The notes: a model not told the origin generated them from the letters alone. A stretch of DNA of 64,000 bases from Nematostella vectensis (GCF_932526225.1 NC_064048.1:7235015-7299014), one strand, 5' to 3'. Positions 31,534 to 43,262 are shown, counted from the first letter of the stretch. Program-made: numbers and translations.

Positions 31534-33792
31534 ATGCAGCATGCAACATGCCAGATTGTTGGGTGTGGCTTGTCCACGCATGTCAAGACACAGACTGTTG
31601 GGTGCACACTAGAGATCTGGTGGTCATGCCCAAATGGCCATAAAGGGAAGTGGTGTTCCTCAGAAGGGTATTGTGGCATTTATGCCAACAATTTACAGCT
31701 GTGCTCGTCCATTTTGTTATCTGGAAACAATTTTGCAAAAGTGGAGTTGATGTGCAAGTCCCTTGGTCTGGCCTGCCCCTCAAACCCCACATTCCACCGC
31801 ATCCAGAGATTCTATGCTATTTCAAGTGGTTAATGAGTGGTGGGACTGGATGCGCCTTCAGGTGCTAACTATCATTGGTGATATGGAGGTGGTATTAGCT
31901 GGCGATAGACAGAACTCTCCAGGTCACTCTGCGAAATACCTAACTTACTACATGATGGTTGCTGCTGAATTGGAGAAGTTTGTGGTACATGTAGAATGTG
32001 CTGATAAGCGTGAGGTACAGGGCAATTCACCCAACTTGGAGAGAGAAGGCCTGAAGCGTGCCCTTGACAGCCTTAAAGGGCTTTCGAGGCTCAAGGAAAT
32101 GACCACCGATGCCTCGAGCACCATCATAAAGATGATGAGTAAGTTACTCTATTTTGCACAATGGCCTGATGGAGTCCACAATTGGGCTTAAATTTTGAAA
32201 TTCCTGTTCATAAAACATCTTTAAAAAGGTCTAAAATTATTGGCTTTTCAGTCTTACAATCAGAGCTTGCATGATTTTACAAAACTTACATCTTCAATCT
32301 CATACTGTACTTCTTAAATTTAATTTGTTCTTTATTAGGGGAAGAATTTCAAGAAATTGTACATTCTTTAGATGCTGGCACAAGGCCAAAAACATAAGAA
32401 AGTGTATCATGCAGGTTAGTTCACTGTCAAATAGTTGGAGTTATTGTATCCCAAGCTGTAATGTTGTTAGACTGATGAAGTCTTGAAGCAAAACTTGTAA
32501 CTTATGTTATATTCAAACAGTTACCAACTGACACAATGACAAAAAGTGTTACCTTGAATTTGTGGTTAAAAATGCAATGCAATTGTATTTCTTTTTACAG
32601 GTTGCTAAATTACGTGGGAATGCCAAGATTGGAAAGTGGGCCGACCACATCATCAACCACTTCTGGTACTCATGTCAAAATTGTGAGGGAAGCGAGGAGA
32701 AACTCAAGGTGTGTAAAATGCTTGCTGTTTGGCTTTACAGTTTTAGAAAGCTGAAATAGCACATATAAAGCCCACTTGATCCTGCTTCCATCCCTCTTTT
32801 TACTAGGGTATACTAGGGTACTGCTACTACAGTAGCAGTGTAACTTAAAAGCCCCCAACCCAGTGTACAATGAACTAAAGGTAGCATGAAAATTTCAGAC
32901 AATGTGGCTGAGTCTGCTACACCATGTCTGCAATGAACATGAATGGCTAGATGGGATGTGCGTCCACCACCAAACTGAAGGGCACGATGATGAGCTTCCC
33001 TGGTTTGATCGCAGGGACAAGGATTACGAGGCCCTACAGGAGATAGTGATGTGTAACAAGCTTCTTTCCACACTCAAGCTTTATGTACATTTTAGGTCTG
33101 TATGTGTCTAAAACAATATTAGTTCAAATTTTATAAAACATATTTTGTTATTGTTATATTAAAGTGTCATAATGATAAAATAATAACAACAACAATAATA
33201 ATAATAATTTTTAATAAATTTTAATAATTATACCAATTTGATCCTAATAATAATATATAAAAGGTATAAAATGAACTCTATCTTTATATTTTAGCAAGGT
33301 GATATTATTATAGCAAATTAATAGAGGGAAAAACATAATAACAAAAAGCGAGGGATGATAACAGTAACAGTGGAAATAATAATGAACTACATGGGAATCC
33401 CCGCTAAAGAACAAAATATTTGTTTCTTTTTTAGACACACAGGAGCGCTTGAGTCCCTTAACAGCCACTCCTTGATGTATGCCCCAAAGAGATGCGCCTT
33501 CAAGTAAGTAATTTGCAGTAAACATTGACAAAAAATCCAATATATCAAATGCTTTGACAGAATCAAAAGCACCTAATATTAAGGCACTGATATGCTACTG
33601 GTATGGTTATGCTTTCAAAAAGTATTGGATGAAAATTGTGATATCTCAAGGATGTTACTTACAGAAATTTAGAGAAACTCTTGATCGAGCCCTTATTATG
33701 TATTACTAACAAAAAAAAATTTCTAGTTTTATCAGATATCAGGCATTTCAAGCAAGGAAAAGGCTAGCAGCCATAGACCATAACAACCATCT
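31534..33792 (+). pseudogene. Decayed multi-exon DDE-type transposase (Kolobok-like?), C-terminus truncated
   Basis: Pieces in order: 31534-32138 (WSCPNGHKGKWCSSE, LLSGNNFAKVELM, GDRQNSPGHSAKY, TTDASS), 32339-32414 (WHKAKNIRKC), 32601-32708 (WADHIINHFWYSC), 32899-33095 (HHVCNEHEWL), 33435-33503 (RHTGALESLNSH) and 33727-33792 (ARKRLAAIDHNNH). GT-AG sites and phases fit between the pieces. Frames break near 31820 and near 32370 (just before WHKAK), and the end is cut at 33793 where the tandem unit starts. The conserved G-D-G, TDAS and D.WHK.K blocks match a widespread animal transposase family. The superfamily name is from memory and uncertain. Confidence 0.72.
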
Positions 33793-34217
33793 TGCTCTTG
33801 CATTGCTCTGATTTCTTGTCATAAGGAACAGTAAATTATATAATATCACTTGTTTTTCCTGCTGGCTTACAATCATAAAATACTGTTTTTCTCTCATTCT
33901 TGTGGTTTCCTTTCAAAAACAAATACAAAGCAAATACAAAATGAGGAGAAAAGTTGCAGGAATTTTAAAAATAATTTAGAGATTCTTACAAATGTTATAA
34001 TAATATGACCATGCCATGCACTTTTCTTAATTTTGTATCACACTCGCACTGCCGGTAGTGGCCTTTGGCAGTGTCCGCAAAGTATGCTGGATCCTCAAGC
34101 ATGTCGCACTGCATGCTTGTTTGATTTTAAAAATACAGGTATATCTGCAGACAAAATTGTGCTCCCTCTCTAATATTTTATACATGCATTTATTAATTAT
34201 TTCCCTCTTGCTTGTAG

Positions 34218-34333
34218 ATGACCAAGGCCCTATTTGAGAAGCCATACACTACCCATAGTATTAGAAGGTCAGCTGCACGCTGGGCAGCCAGATGTGGTGC
34301 TGATGATAGCACAATCAAAAGGGCTGGTCGCTG
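34218..34333 (+). pseudogene. Tyrosine recombinase exon, copy 1 (H-x-x-R motif)
   Basis: Encodes YTTHSIRRSAARWAARCGAD and IKRAGRW. HSIRRSAA holds the conserved H..R of tyrosine recombinases, followed by the AGRW block. Acceptor TTGTAG and donor CTG/GTAAGA are intact. In copy 1 the following exon is frameshifted, and the exons upstream belong to an unrelated transposase, so this is a fragment. Confidence 0.78.
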
Positions 34334-34484
34334 GTAAGAACACTTGCCAAAAGCAGAATGATATTAATTTTGTGATGTGATATGAACTTTTGTATGAATA
34401 TAATAATCAAATAATGTTTTTACTGGTGTTGGTACATTGAAATATACCACACAGCAGTCGTCATACATAACACTTTTCTTTTAG

Positions 34485-34610
34485 GAAGTCAAGCAGCTTT
34501 GAATTTACACCCAAGACGCAAGGGCAGAAATGATTACTGAGCTTCATGACGACAATCCAAGCCAGGACCATCTACTGTGGATGCTCAAGCCCCTACTGTA
34601 CATATCATAG
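34485..34610 (+). pseudogene. Tyrosine recombinase last exon, copy 1 (frameshifted)
   Basis: Same as 46787-46913 but with one base missing in the GAA-TTTACACC stretch, so the frame is lost exactly before the predicted catalytic Tyr. The TAG stop is at 34608-34610. Confidence 0.75.
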
Positions 34611-34655
34611 CCATCATCAAATGCTATCCTACATGGAAGGACAACCATTCAAACC

Positions 34656-34801
34656 ATGAACAATAAAAACCCATTGAGGCGTTGTACTGTAAATGGATGT
34701 TCTGAATTTCACACCAGATTTGACAGGCATCTACCACAAGCCCATGGCATTGAGACGGGATGTGCGAAGTACAAGCGACTCATAAAAAAAGCAGTGAAAA
34801 T
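34656..34801 (+). CDS. Zinc-finger first exon (C-x4-C...H-x4-H), copy 1
   Basis: Open from ATG: MNNKNPLRRC, NGCSEFHTRFDRHL, QAHGIETGC, ending at a possible donor AAAAT/GTAAGA. The spacing C-x4-C-x9-H-x4-H suggests a small C2H2-like finger. It lies 45 bp after the recombinase stop, so it may start another transcript of the element. Function unknown. Confidence 0.45.
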
Positions 34802-34961
34802 GTAAGACACAGTCAAATAATATACAGTAGTACTAAGACCAAAAACCCTTACTGCCAATACCACCCTCGGCATTTCTGGGTTGTCCCACAGGTAAATAGA
34901 TGTGACAGAGTCACTAAACATATATTTCCTAGCAAAGGTGAGGTGCGACTTAATAAACGTT

Positions 34962-35008
34962 TAGGAATGTAGTTTCATGTTGTTCGACAACATGAAACTA
35001 CATTCCTA
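34962..35008. repeat. Perfect 21-bp palindrome, loop TTCGA, copy 1
   Basis: TAGGAATGTAGTTTCATGTTG (split here as TAGGAATGTAG + TTTCATGTTG) at 34962-34982 is exactly reverse-complemented at 34988-35008. It spans the proposed LTR start. Confidence 0.9.
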
Positions 35009-36497
35009 GTTACACTAGCCTGCGATAAAGTGATTAGTGAGCGCAGTATTTAATCAACTTCTTTTCGGTGAATTACGTTTGATCTTGATACAATTATCAC
35101 AAGCAATTCGAGTGCAGGACATCCCTTCCGCCACCGCAAAGGAAAAGGCGTATTTTGACAAGTAAGTGGTAGAATCTAAAGAATGTTGTCCCACGCATCA
35201 TAGAGTGATATAAATATGGGTGCGTTTTAGATAGTTTTTTAGTTGTGAATGAGTTGCGATATTGGAAGGATTTCTACTTGGATTTACGAAGACTAAAGAA
35301 CGGCTGCTCGAGGTATGTAGAGTTAGCTCTATTCGTTAGGAGTGTTGTAGTTAGTTTAAACCCTTGACCTAGATGTCACTATTTCGATTCAGTGTGTGAT
35401 CGCTTTATAATGTTTAGTAATTTTCATGTTGTTTACCGTTACAACTACAATGATTTATATCCTCGCATTCATTGTTAAATTATCAGCTAGTTCAATTCGG
35501 CTCGCTTATTGCAGTTAATTGTTTTGTAGCTCATGCTGTTTTGTTTGGCTTCTCGCTGTTATAATGTTCAGCACAATCTCGCACGTACCTAAAATCGTTG
35601 CACAAGTTTCCTAACTAATTCGGATTCCTTTTTATAAATTTAATAGGCAAATCCGTAGTGAATTCCTTCTCTTTTAATGCATTTACTTTTTGTTAACTCT
35701 ACATTCATTTCGGACGTTACTGCTCTAGCAAAAGTCATTTTTCCTAGTTTACATTTGTCTCAGTGATGGCTTTACCAATCACTTAAGGTCAGAGTTATTT
35801 GTTCGCAAATTATCAGTTTCCTTCCGTGGTAAACCTAATCAGTTATGGTCCTAAACTTTCGCCCTTTGAGGTAGAATCCTTTTCTATTCATGTCACTCCG
35901 TTTGGATAACCATTTCCATGATAATTTTCCATAATTCTGCAAGCGTTTCTGATAATATCGTATGCGAATTCGTTTCTACAAAATCGTATGGACTATTTTA
36001 ATTAGTTAGAATATTCATAGGGAAACGACATTTCCGTTCTATTTTGGTTCGAAACCACAGCTATCCCAATCAGCTTTATAGACTTGTTTTCACTATAGAA
36101 GTTAGTTTCTTTCAGATTTTTTGTATTTTTAGTAATAGTATAGATCAATTAATTATTTTAGGATACTTTCTCTATATTTCTGGACTATAATTTCATGGTT
36201 ATGTTTATCAGTAAATTACTTTTATTTACTAGTAGAAAACTAATTTACCTCAGTTGTATTGAATACCAGTTATGTATTATACTAGGCTAGCTATATTATT
36301 AATGATGTATATAAATCTATAACTATTTGCTTATTTTGTATTATCTTTGTGTAATTTATAGGTAGACTCTATTCTTGTTCCCGTTTAATGTACGCTAGTG
36401 TATGTGCCAAAGTCAGTGATTTTAATAAATTTGCCTAAAGAGAATCCTTGGATCCTTCTTGAGTCTACGCGACCGCCGTGCCCCTCATCCTGTTACA
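34968..36497 (+). mobile_element. Long terminal repeat (single), copy 1
   Basis: Its right edge CCTGTTACA is followed directly by a primer-binding site, as at the 3' end of a 5' LTR. The left edge is proposed at TGTAGTTTC inside the palindrome, giving TG...CA and 1,530 bp. No matching second LTR bounds an element, so this is a truncated retrotransposon carried in the tandem unit. The left edge is uncertain. Confidence 0.6.
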
Positions 36498-36499
36498 TT

Positions 36500-36517
36500 T
36501 GGTGTCAGAAGTGGGAT
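36500..36517 (+). other. tRNA primer-binding site, copy 1
   Basis: TGGTGTCAGAAGTGGGAT lies 2 bp after the LTR. It is complementary to the 3' end expected for tRNA-Leu (ending in CCA), a primer known for many LTR elements. The tRNA assignment is from memory. Confidence 0.72.
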
Positions 36518-36573
36518 CCAAGTGTAAAAATTCTTAGGCATTTTTGTTGAAATTAATAAACGGGAACACTAAT

Positions 36574-36903
36574 ATGACGTCTATGGGGGATAAGCTGACC
36601 GACCTGACTGCCAAGCTTCAAATGTTGGAGGAGCAACTGAAAGAGCAGGCACCAGCCCAGCCAGACACCACCGGATCAGGGACAAGCTCCGCCAGTGGTA
36701 CTGCACCCATCATCCGAGTGTCAGTACCAAGAGACCCGAGGATCCCCAAGTACGATGGGACCAGGAACGACCGTGTGTTGGAGGATTCAATGTCCGACGC
36801 ACAACGGGCTGTCAAGTGTCAGGCGAACGGCGAGGTGGTGGACCACCTGGTGGTGGACCAAATGAACAATCCTGAGTCTTACAACTTGTTCATAAGCCTT
36901 TAA
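36574..36903 (+). pseudogene. Truncated gag-like ORF of an LTR retrotransposon, copy 1
   Basis: Starts 57 bp after the primer-binding site. It has a short coiled-coil-like segment (LTAKLQMLEEQLKEQ), a Pro/Thr/Ser linker and then RIPKYDGTRNDRVLED, the typical start of a Gypsy-type gag or PNMA-like region. It stops after about 110 residues, where a repeated TTCATAAGCCTTTAAGGAT block joins it to unrelated sequence. No protease, RT or integrase is visible downstream. Relative to copy 2, a Trp and a Gly are changed (Ser, Cys). Confidence 0.68.
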
Positions 36904-36924
36904 GGATGGACCTCACGCTAAAAC

Positions 36925-37083
36925 TGTGAAGAGTGTGGGAAGGGGTTCCAAAGAGCAGAAAATATAAGGAGGAATTATAGAAAAATGCACTTGTGTGTGC
37001 GTCAGTATAGTTGTAGGAAGTGTTGGGCAACCTGCAACACGATGGGTGCCTTCAATAGCCACAATGCCACACATCCTGACTAA
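36925..37083 (+). pseudogene. C2H2 zinc-finger fragment, copy 1
   Basis: CEECGKGFQR...YRKMH is a finger that has lost its first His (Asn instead). YSCRKC...GAFNSHNATH is a complete C-x2-C-x12-H-x3-H finger. A stop lies two codons before the first Cys. Related fingers occur at 49228 and 52270. Confidence 0.65.
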
Positions 37084-37547
37084 ACTGAGTGGTGGTCACC
37101 TTTTTCTTATCCATCAACCCTGCCGTGTCAAGGATGGATAATGCTACTGCCTATGAACGGTACATATACCGAATGTATACTTTAAATTTGATCGTTTTCC
37201 TTTTTTGTGCGTGTGTGCGCGTGTAAAAAAAAAAACACTTCAACCGCACTACGAGTCACTCGTTTTCCTGAAAACACCCAAGATCAACAAAACTGTAACG
37301 GACTCCTTTGATAAAACATTCCGTCGTCTCCATGGATGCCTTTGCCGATAAATTCAACACCATCAAGGATGGATAATGCTAATGTCTATGAACGGTACGT
37401 ATACAGTCTGTATACTTTAAATTTGATCGTTTTCTTTTTGTGTGTGTCGTGTTCAAAAATATCCCTTTTTGTACTTAATTGTATGTTGAGAATATGCTCT
37501 AACCAGCCCCAAAATTGTGAGACTTCTTTGTCTCCATCCGATCCTTA

Positions 37548-38078
37548 ATGGTGTCTACCTTATTCCACAGAATATGGCACTCATGGATACTATCCAGGGT
37601 AAGAAAATTAGAATCTATCCATTTCATGACACCATTATCCAACGTTTACTTTACGCCAGTTCATTTCTCCTTTGCCAGACAGGTTCCCATACCTGACATC
37701 AACACTTTGGGGAGAGTGAGCGGGACAGTGGCGGGGTTCCTGTGTAGCGACAGCCACGATGAAATTCTATTTGTACCTTGTTTAACAACAGAAACATGGC
37801 AGGCGTTTGATATTTTAACTGAGTTGGTGTCGTTCCCAGATGGAGTTCGCCTAAACTTTTTCTACAACAATATGCCGGCCCTACTTTATTTGGCATACCA
37901 TCTAAAAATACTCCAGTTCTTCCTTCTCAGAATTTTAGAAGACCCAATAGAGAGATACCAGGACATATGGGAAACGTCACCAGCACCCTCCCAAGTCGCA
38001 GCACGTGTACTCACGGGAGGGTTATTTGCAAACGATATGGGTCGCACTCCGATCCGGATACACAGCGCTGGCGATTAG
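37548..38078 (+). CDS. Unrecognised 176-codon ORF, copy 1
   Basis: Open from ATG to TAG, hydrophobic in the middle (LLYLAYHLKI, FFLLRILED) and with a C-terminal QVAARVLTGG segment. It is preserved in length in the second copy at 49854-50384 with a handful of residue changes (for example Glu to Asp in the SHDEILF region). I recognise no family. It may be an exon of the element or a chance ORF kept open by recent duplication. Confidence 0.4.
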   Translation: MVSTLFHRIWHSWILSRVRKLESIHFMTPLSNVYFTPVHFSFARQVPIPDINTLGRVSGTVAGFLCSDSHDEILFVPCLTTETWQAFDILTELVSFPDGVRLNFFYNNMPALLYLAYHLKILQFFLLRILEDPIERYQDIWETSPAPSQVAARVLTGGLFANDMGRTPIRIHSAGD

Positions 38079-38534
38079 GATGTGTTGTGGGCCCCTCTGC
38101 ATCGATAAAATAAGGGGATGCGTATCCCAAGACGTCTACCAGCATTATCTCTTCGATGCACTTAAATAAACCGCGACACTACACAGCACACAAATCATAA
38201 TTTTATATATTCCCTCTTTTCTTTCCAAAAACGCCTGCCATGAATAACTCTAAATTCGGAACGACTCGATGTTCACCTTCAAATATTTGCTAAGCAGTCA
38301 CTTCAGTACGTAAATTGGCACCTCCAGGATCGATTTACACTGGACCTACATCACAAATCACTTGATTTGCCATCACCAATGGTAAATAAACCAATAAGTG
38401 GCTAAAGAACTGGTTAAGGTTTACCTTATCTATGACTCTCGTTTGCTCATTGGCTGAGGCCTTATCTAAACAGAGCTAAAAGCTTTCCATGGCTGTCAGC
38501 GTCGGATTACCTAAGGGACGCCGTCGTAGGACCG

Positions 38535-38570
38535 TATAAAAAGGGGAGCGGTAAGAAGCCGCAGTCAGAA
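38535..38570 (+). promoter_or_regulatory. TATA box and initiator-like site, copy 1
   Basis: TATAAAAAGG at 38535 is followed 28 bp later by GCAGTCAGAA, resembling an initiator. An ATG follows at 38652. The arrangement is conserved in copy 2 (50823). Confidence 0.5.
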
Positions 38571-38651
38571 CTTGTCAACCTTCAGATTGTTACAGGGAAG
38601 TAAAGCCCCCGCCGCTATACTCTACTGTTACACAATTCTCCTTTACTTTAG

Positions 38652-38843
38652 ATGTCACAATACACTCCAACCAAGACGCCAACCAAGAAGATCAACTACT
38701 TTTCCCATTTCCCTCATTATTTTCTTCGCCCATTCAAGGGGCAAGCAAGAGTAACATTCGGCGAGTTCAGCAAATCGCTCAATACACGCAACTGCGAGTG
38801 GCTATTAAGGCCAGCTGTAACGGCATCCGCATGCCATGGATAA
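38652..38843 (+). CDS. Small ORF downstream of TATA, copy 1
   Basis: Begins MSQYTPTKTPTKKINYFSHF and continues VTFGEFSKSLNTRNCEWLLRP before entering a ~315 bp segment absent from copy 2 and stopping. Without that segment the frame continues into VVLSEFAQCIDEIYDIITKN, as seen in copy 2. Copy 2 itself is frameshifted earlier, so neither copy is whole. Unrecognised. Confidence 0.4.
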   Translation: MSQYTPTKTPTKKINYFSHFPHYFLRPFKGQARVTFGEFSKSLNTRNCEWLLRPAVTASACHG

Positions 38844-39127
38844 CCCCTTAGTTATTTTTAGTCATCTCATTACGTCACCAATCAATGTAACGCTAGCGAT
38901 CACGTGACCTTAGCGTTATAAACGCAGAAAACTTGTAAAGCCGCTAAGGCTCACAGAAATTTGACGGGTTCACACGGGTTTAAATTAGCGCCGCTTTAGG
39001 CCAAACTTGCTGTAAAGCTTACCAAGTTCTTGCACGCAATAAAACCCTAGCCTTGTGGAATTTGTGAGTACTTCATCAAAAGTTTCCCGGATCTCTCCGC
39101 CACGCGGAGCTGACGCCGCTACACCAG
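38812..39127. other. ~315 bp segment present only in copy 1
   Basis: Flanked by CCAG on both sides (GGCCAG/CTGTAAC ... ACACCAG/CAGTAG). The copy 2 sequence passes straight from GGCCAG to CAGTAG, so this is an insertion in copy 1 or a microhomology deletion in copy 2. Confidence 0.75.
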
Positions 39128-40546
39128 CAGTAGTTTTGTCTGAATTCGCCCAATGTATTGACGAAATATATGACATAATAACAAAGAACTCTTCGACAAA
39201 CTTGACCCAATCACAGACAAAATCGGGCCACACTTTTTCATAAGCCTTTAAGGATTTATGATTGCACACCTGAGTTATGGACCACACTTGTTCATAAACC
39301 TTTAAGGATTAGTCAGGACTCTCTAAAGTTGGCTTCATCAACTTTCCGGGAAAGAGATGTTCCTTCACTACCTTCCGAAAGTACTCGCCTTCTTACAGCC
39401 AACCTCCCGCTAGCCAGTGGTAGCTCTACAGTTTGTAAACACTCAAGCGGGGCAATAAAGAACAAGAAGACGGCCAACCATTGCTCAGCGTGTATGATCC
39501 CCGGCTACCCCCAATACCAAAAAAGAACCACCCAAAAACCTCGTAACACTGGCAGAGAACCCACTGGGAAAGCTGTTGGCCACAGAAAGGAAATGACAAA
39601 AACACAAATCAACCGGACATGTCATCAGTTCAACTAACAAGAAAAAAAGCCTTGCCGATAAATTGAACACCATCAAAAATGACATTGGTAATATCCACGA
39701 ACAGTCTGCCCACACTGTCTGCTCTCGTGCTCGCCTTCATTGTGTGGGTGTGTTGATGTAGAGACACCTCCTGCAACTTCCTACTTGAGTTCACTCAAGA
39801 CCACAAAAAGTTCCTGGGGACAGTCTACCCCAGGTCTCAAAAGATGGGTAGAGCGAAATGGGACTACAAAAAACCTGTGGATTATTCAATCCAAGAGCAA
39901 CCCTGTGAGGATGTTCTTCCGTTTAAAAATGTCTGACCCATGCAAGTTCTTCCCTTGGTCTAATGTTTATCTTACCAAGCAAGCCAAGTCCACATGGACA
40001 GTATGAGACCAGCCAGACCCCACTTAACAACATCAATCATGTGTTCAAGATATCACCATGAGGCAGCAAGAAGAAACAACCTAAGAAAAGGCACCTCCAT
40101 CCATTCTTGTGAATACGGTGATAATAGAATGAGGGAGTCTAGGCTGTCATGAAATATTTTTTGTCTTTACCCCAAGCTGTACTCAATCCTTAACACAAAA
40201 AAATGAAAATTCATGCGAAGAAAATTGTGAGAGCAACTGAGAAGTTTATCTGACATCAAGATAACAAGAGCTGCCTCTTTGCAAAAGAACTACAGGTGGT
40301 GAAAATGCAAAAGATCACATATGAAAAACACCAACTAAAATACGGACTTGGATAAGATCAGCTTCTCAACCTTCAATGATAAACATTGAACGATTATTTG
40401 AAGGTTTCTGGTTCGTACGATTCATACGGAATTCATACCATTTTCAGCCAATAGGAGACCCAGCTCGCATTACGTCGTTACATCACGGCGTTGAAAATTT
40501 CTCATTAATTCTCTAACCACTTCCCTGCTCTTATCTAAGCTTTAAC
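39128..40546. other. Element sequence with short degenerate ORFs
   Basis: Contains two TTCATAA(G/A)CCTTTAAGGAT repeats (39237, 39290), an ORF at 39329-39637 and one at 39740-40006 (SSWGQSTPGLKRWVERNGTT), both also present in copy 2. A 2 kb deletion joins 39718 to sequence equivalent to 53750. No family recognised. Confidence 0.5.
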
Positions 40547-40820
40547 ATGGCTCCCAAAATGAGGAGCAGTAATGTTCTGCGTTATATTGAGAGTGCGGGA
40601 CTCTCTGAGGATCTCAGCGAGTTTGAGAGTGAGAACATATCGGCAGGGTCTCGCTTGGCCACCAATAATGAGACGGCAGTTCATGTAGAGAGCACAGCTC
40701 GTCTATATGAACTCCGTCTCATTCAGATGGAAAAATTCGCCGTACAAGAGAAGGACACGGCTATTCTTTTTGGTGAAAATAGCCGCCCATTTAGGGCGGC
40801 TACTATCAAGACCTTTCTCG
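40547..40820 (+). CDS. Candidate 5' exon of the recombinase gene, copy 1
   Basis: ATG after a pyrimidine-rich leader. It codes MAPKMRSSNVLRYIESAGLS, an acidic stretch, then a helix-like TARLYELRLIQMEKFAVQEK and IKTFLG, ending at a perfect CTCG/GTAAGT donor (phase 1). It is preserved in copy 2 (54555) and its 3' half in the later monomers (56781, 63277). Its assignment to the recombinase is from position only. Confidence 0.5.
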
Positions 40821-42215
40821 GTAAGTGTGAAGTATGATGCTCTATCGAAATACTGTAAATGAGACTAAAAAAGAACGGTCTAATAACTTACGTACGTAAA
40901 GTCTCAAGACCGGCGCACATGTTGAGGAAAATTTCACGCATTCACTCTGCTTACTGCCTGGCAAGGCCAAAAACGCACATTTTAAGCAGGGGATAATTAT
41001 GTCACAGTTGCTTCAAGCAGGACATAATTTTGACACAGTTGCTTCAAACAAGAGATAATTTTGTCTCAGTTGTTCGTGATACGTAACTTCGATCGACGTC
41101 TGCACGCGTAAAATTTTCCTCACCGTGTTCGCCGGGCTAAGTTTAAAGTTTTACTTGCCCTAAAGCCGTTCTTTCATGATTTTAAGTTTACCTTCTTTAG
41201 ATGAAGTAACTATAGATTAAACCTATATCCTAGATAAACGTACTGCCCTGCTAGACCATCCCTGTTAATCTAGCCTAATACCAGGAGCGCCGGATTTTAT
41301 AGGCGGCTTTGTTGTAAAATAATGCGGTAATAAGAAGTTCCTTCCAATTTCTTACAGATTCTACACTAACCCTACAGACCCTAGGCCATTTAGGTCGTTT
41401 ATCATTTGCTCCGATACTAACTGATTCAAGCCAGCTAAAAACTGGCTGATAAGGGGGAGGGAGGGCTGGTGTTAAAAAGGAGAATTATACAAGTTTGAAA
41501 TGAGTTATTAAGTCATTAACAACCTCTATTAAACTGTGTCCTGGTATAGAAATATTAGGTTAGGAAACAGGAAATGCTCAAGACTATCGCTCATTATTCT
41601 TACACATGCACTGAGGAAAGAGGTGTTATAAAAAGGAGGTTACCGTTTTTAAAATGTCTGTATTCACTGATTTATCGATGGTAAGCATGCCCAAGGTGAG
41701 TGAGAGTTGAAAAACAAACGGGCATGAGAGGAAGAAACTTAAAAGAACCTAGGTTGCCTCGATGCTTTGTCGAAAAATTTCAGATAGCCGAATATCACAT
41801 CATTAAGTTTGTTTTGTTTACAAACAAGGAGTACTGTAATACCCAAATTCAAATTTTAAAGTGCTTTTCTTTTCATTTCCTTGGTTTATTTTCCCAAGCT
41901 TCTAACAATGAAAAGCCCCCCCCAAAAAAAGAAACAGGAATGTGCAATAAAAATTACTTCAATTTATTATTGCAATGTTGAATTTGAATTTTATTCTGCC
42001 GAAAGGGGTGTGGCTAAGCCTTTTCATATAGTGCTGGTCCTAGTTCAAGGAACATATTACTTTTCAAATTATGAAGGCTTTTTTAAATATCCAGTTCCCC
42101 AATTGGATCTATTCACAAATCTTTTGTGTTTGTGTTGATTTTAAATAATTTGAACCTTTATAATTTTAAATATTGTAATTGCAAAAATTTATTCATTTGT
42201 TTTTTTATATTTTAG

Positions 42216-42309
42216 AATACTAAGGCGAACCGAAGGGCACCAAAATTGGCAGTCTCGCCTGCAAGGGTCTGGCGCCACCTTCCATAAAAGGAATGGAAGC
42301 AGCATTAAG
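42216..42309 (+). CDS. Possible internal exon (low support)
   Basis: Lies between TTTATATTTTAG and AAG/GTATTA. One frame is open (RRTEGHQNWQSRLQGSGATF), but it does not match the phase of the preceding candidate exon. Confidence 0.25.
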
Positions 42310-43003
42310 GTATTAATATTAATATTTTTAATATTCAAATGTTAATGTTTTTCCAGGTTTTTATTTTATTTATTTATTTACTAGATATCTTCATAGTTGG
42401 CTCTTCCAACAGTGATGGACGGGCAAATTTTTTTGTCATTTTTAAATTTTAAGCCCTGATTATACTTTATATAAACTCGTACAACATGTTTATAATGCTT
42501 TACACAATTCAAAGATTGCAAAACACTTACTACTCTTTTCTATTATGTGTGCATAAAGTAGATATCTAACTCTCCCTTGCTGTACCTCTTGATATTGTGA
42601 TATTTTCTGATATTGTATCATCTTAGGTAGATATCAGATTATATTTGTAAGATTCTTGTTTATATCCAATGCTTATTCGAAAACAAAATAGACTATATTT
42701 TTCCTATTTACTTGCTTAATTAAATTATCACATATTAGATAAATTATAGATGTCTTCACTTTTTCTCTAAACATAATATTGCATATAGTATCATATCTAG
42801 TAGCTAATAATTTTGAGATTAATTATGATATATATTTAATGACATATTTTAGTCTAGTTTGATGGTACAGTGATTTTTAATGTGAGATATTTTAGTCTAG
42901 TTTGATGGTTCAGTGACATCCATATTGATTAACTACACTTTATTTGGTATTTTGATTAAGACACTTTGCAATAATATAATTGGTTAGTGACTCTGTCATA
43001 CAG

Positions 43004-43116
43004 ATTCTGGATGCCGAATTTTGGGCATGTTGGCCCATACAGTGAGCAAGTGAAAAGGGATCATGATGGGAAAATCGTAGACATCATCCCAAAAGGGAAC
43101 CCTATGGAGGATGCTG
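43004..43116 (+). CDS. Possible internal exon of the recombinase gene
   Basis: Between CATACAG and GCTG/GTAAGT. An open frame reads FWMPNFGHVGPYSEQVKRDH and IVDIIPKGNPMED. Good splice sites; family not recognised. Confidence 0.35.
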
Positions 43117-43214
43117 GTAAGTGTCTGGTATGATGATTATGACAGTATTCCTGTCAGCCTTATCATTATATCAGTACAAAAAACAGATTTTTGGACTGGC
43201 TTGTACTTGTAGCA

Positions 43215-43262
43215 TAGCCGTCAACTCTCCCGCTTTAGGCAGGAGTCTCAAGATTTATTTCT
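43215..43262 (+). mobile_element. End fragment of the CTGTCAAC MITE family
   Basis: GTCAACTCTCCCGC...GGAGTCTCAAGAT matches the inverted end of the elements at 4167-4524 and 6789-7145. The other end is not seen. Confidence 0.45.
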
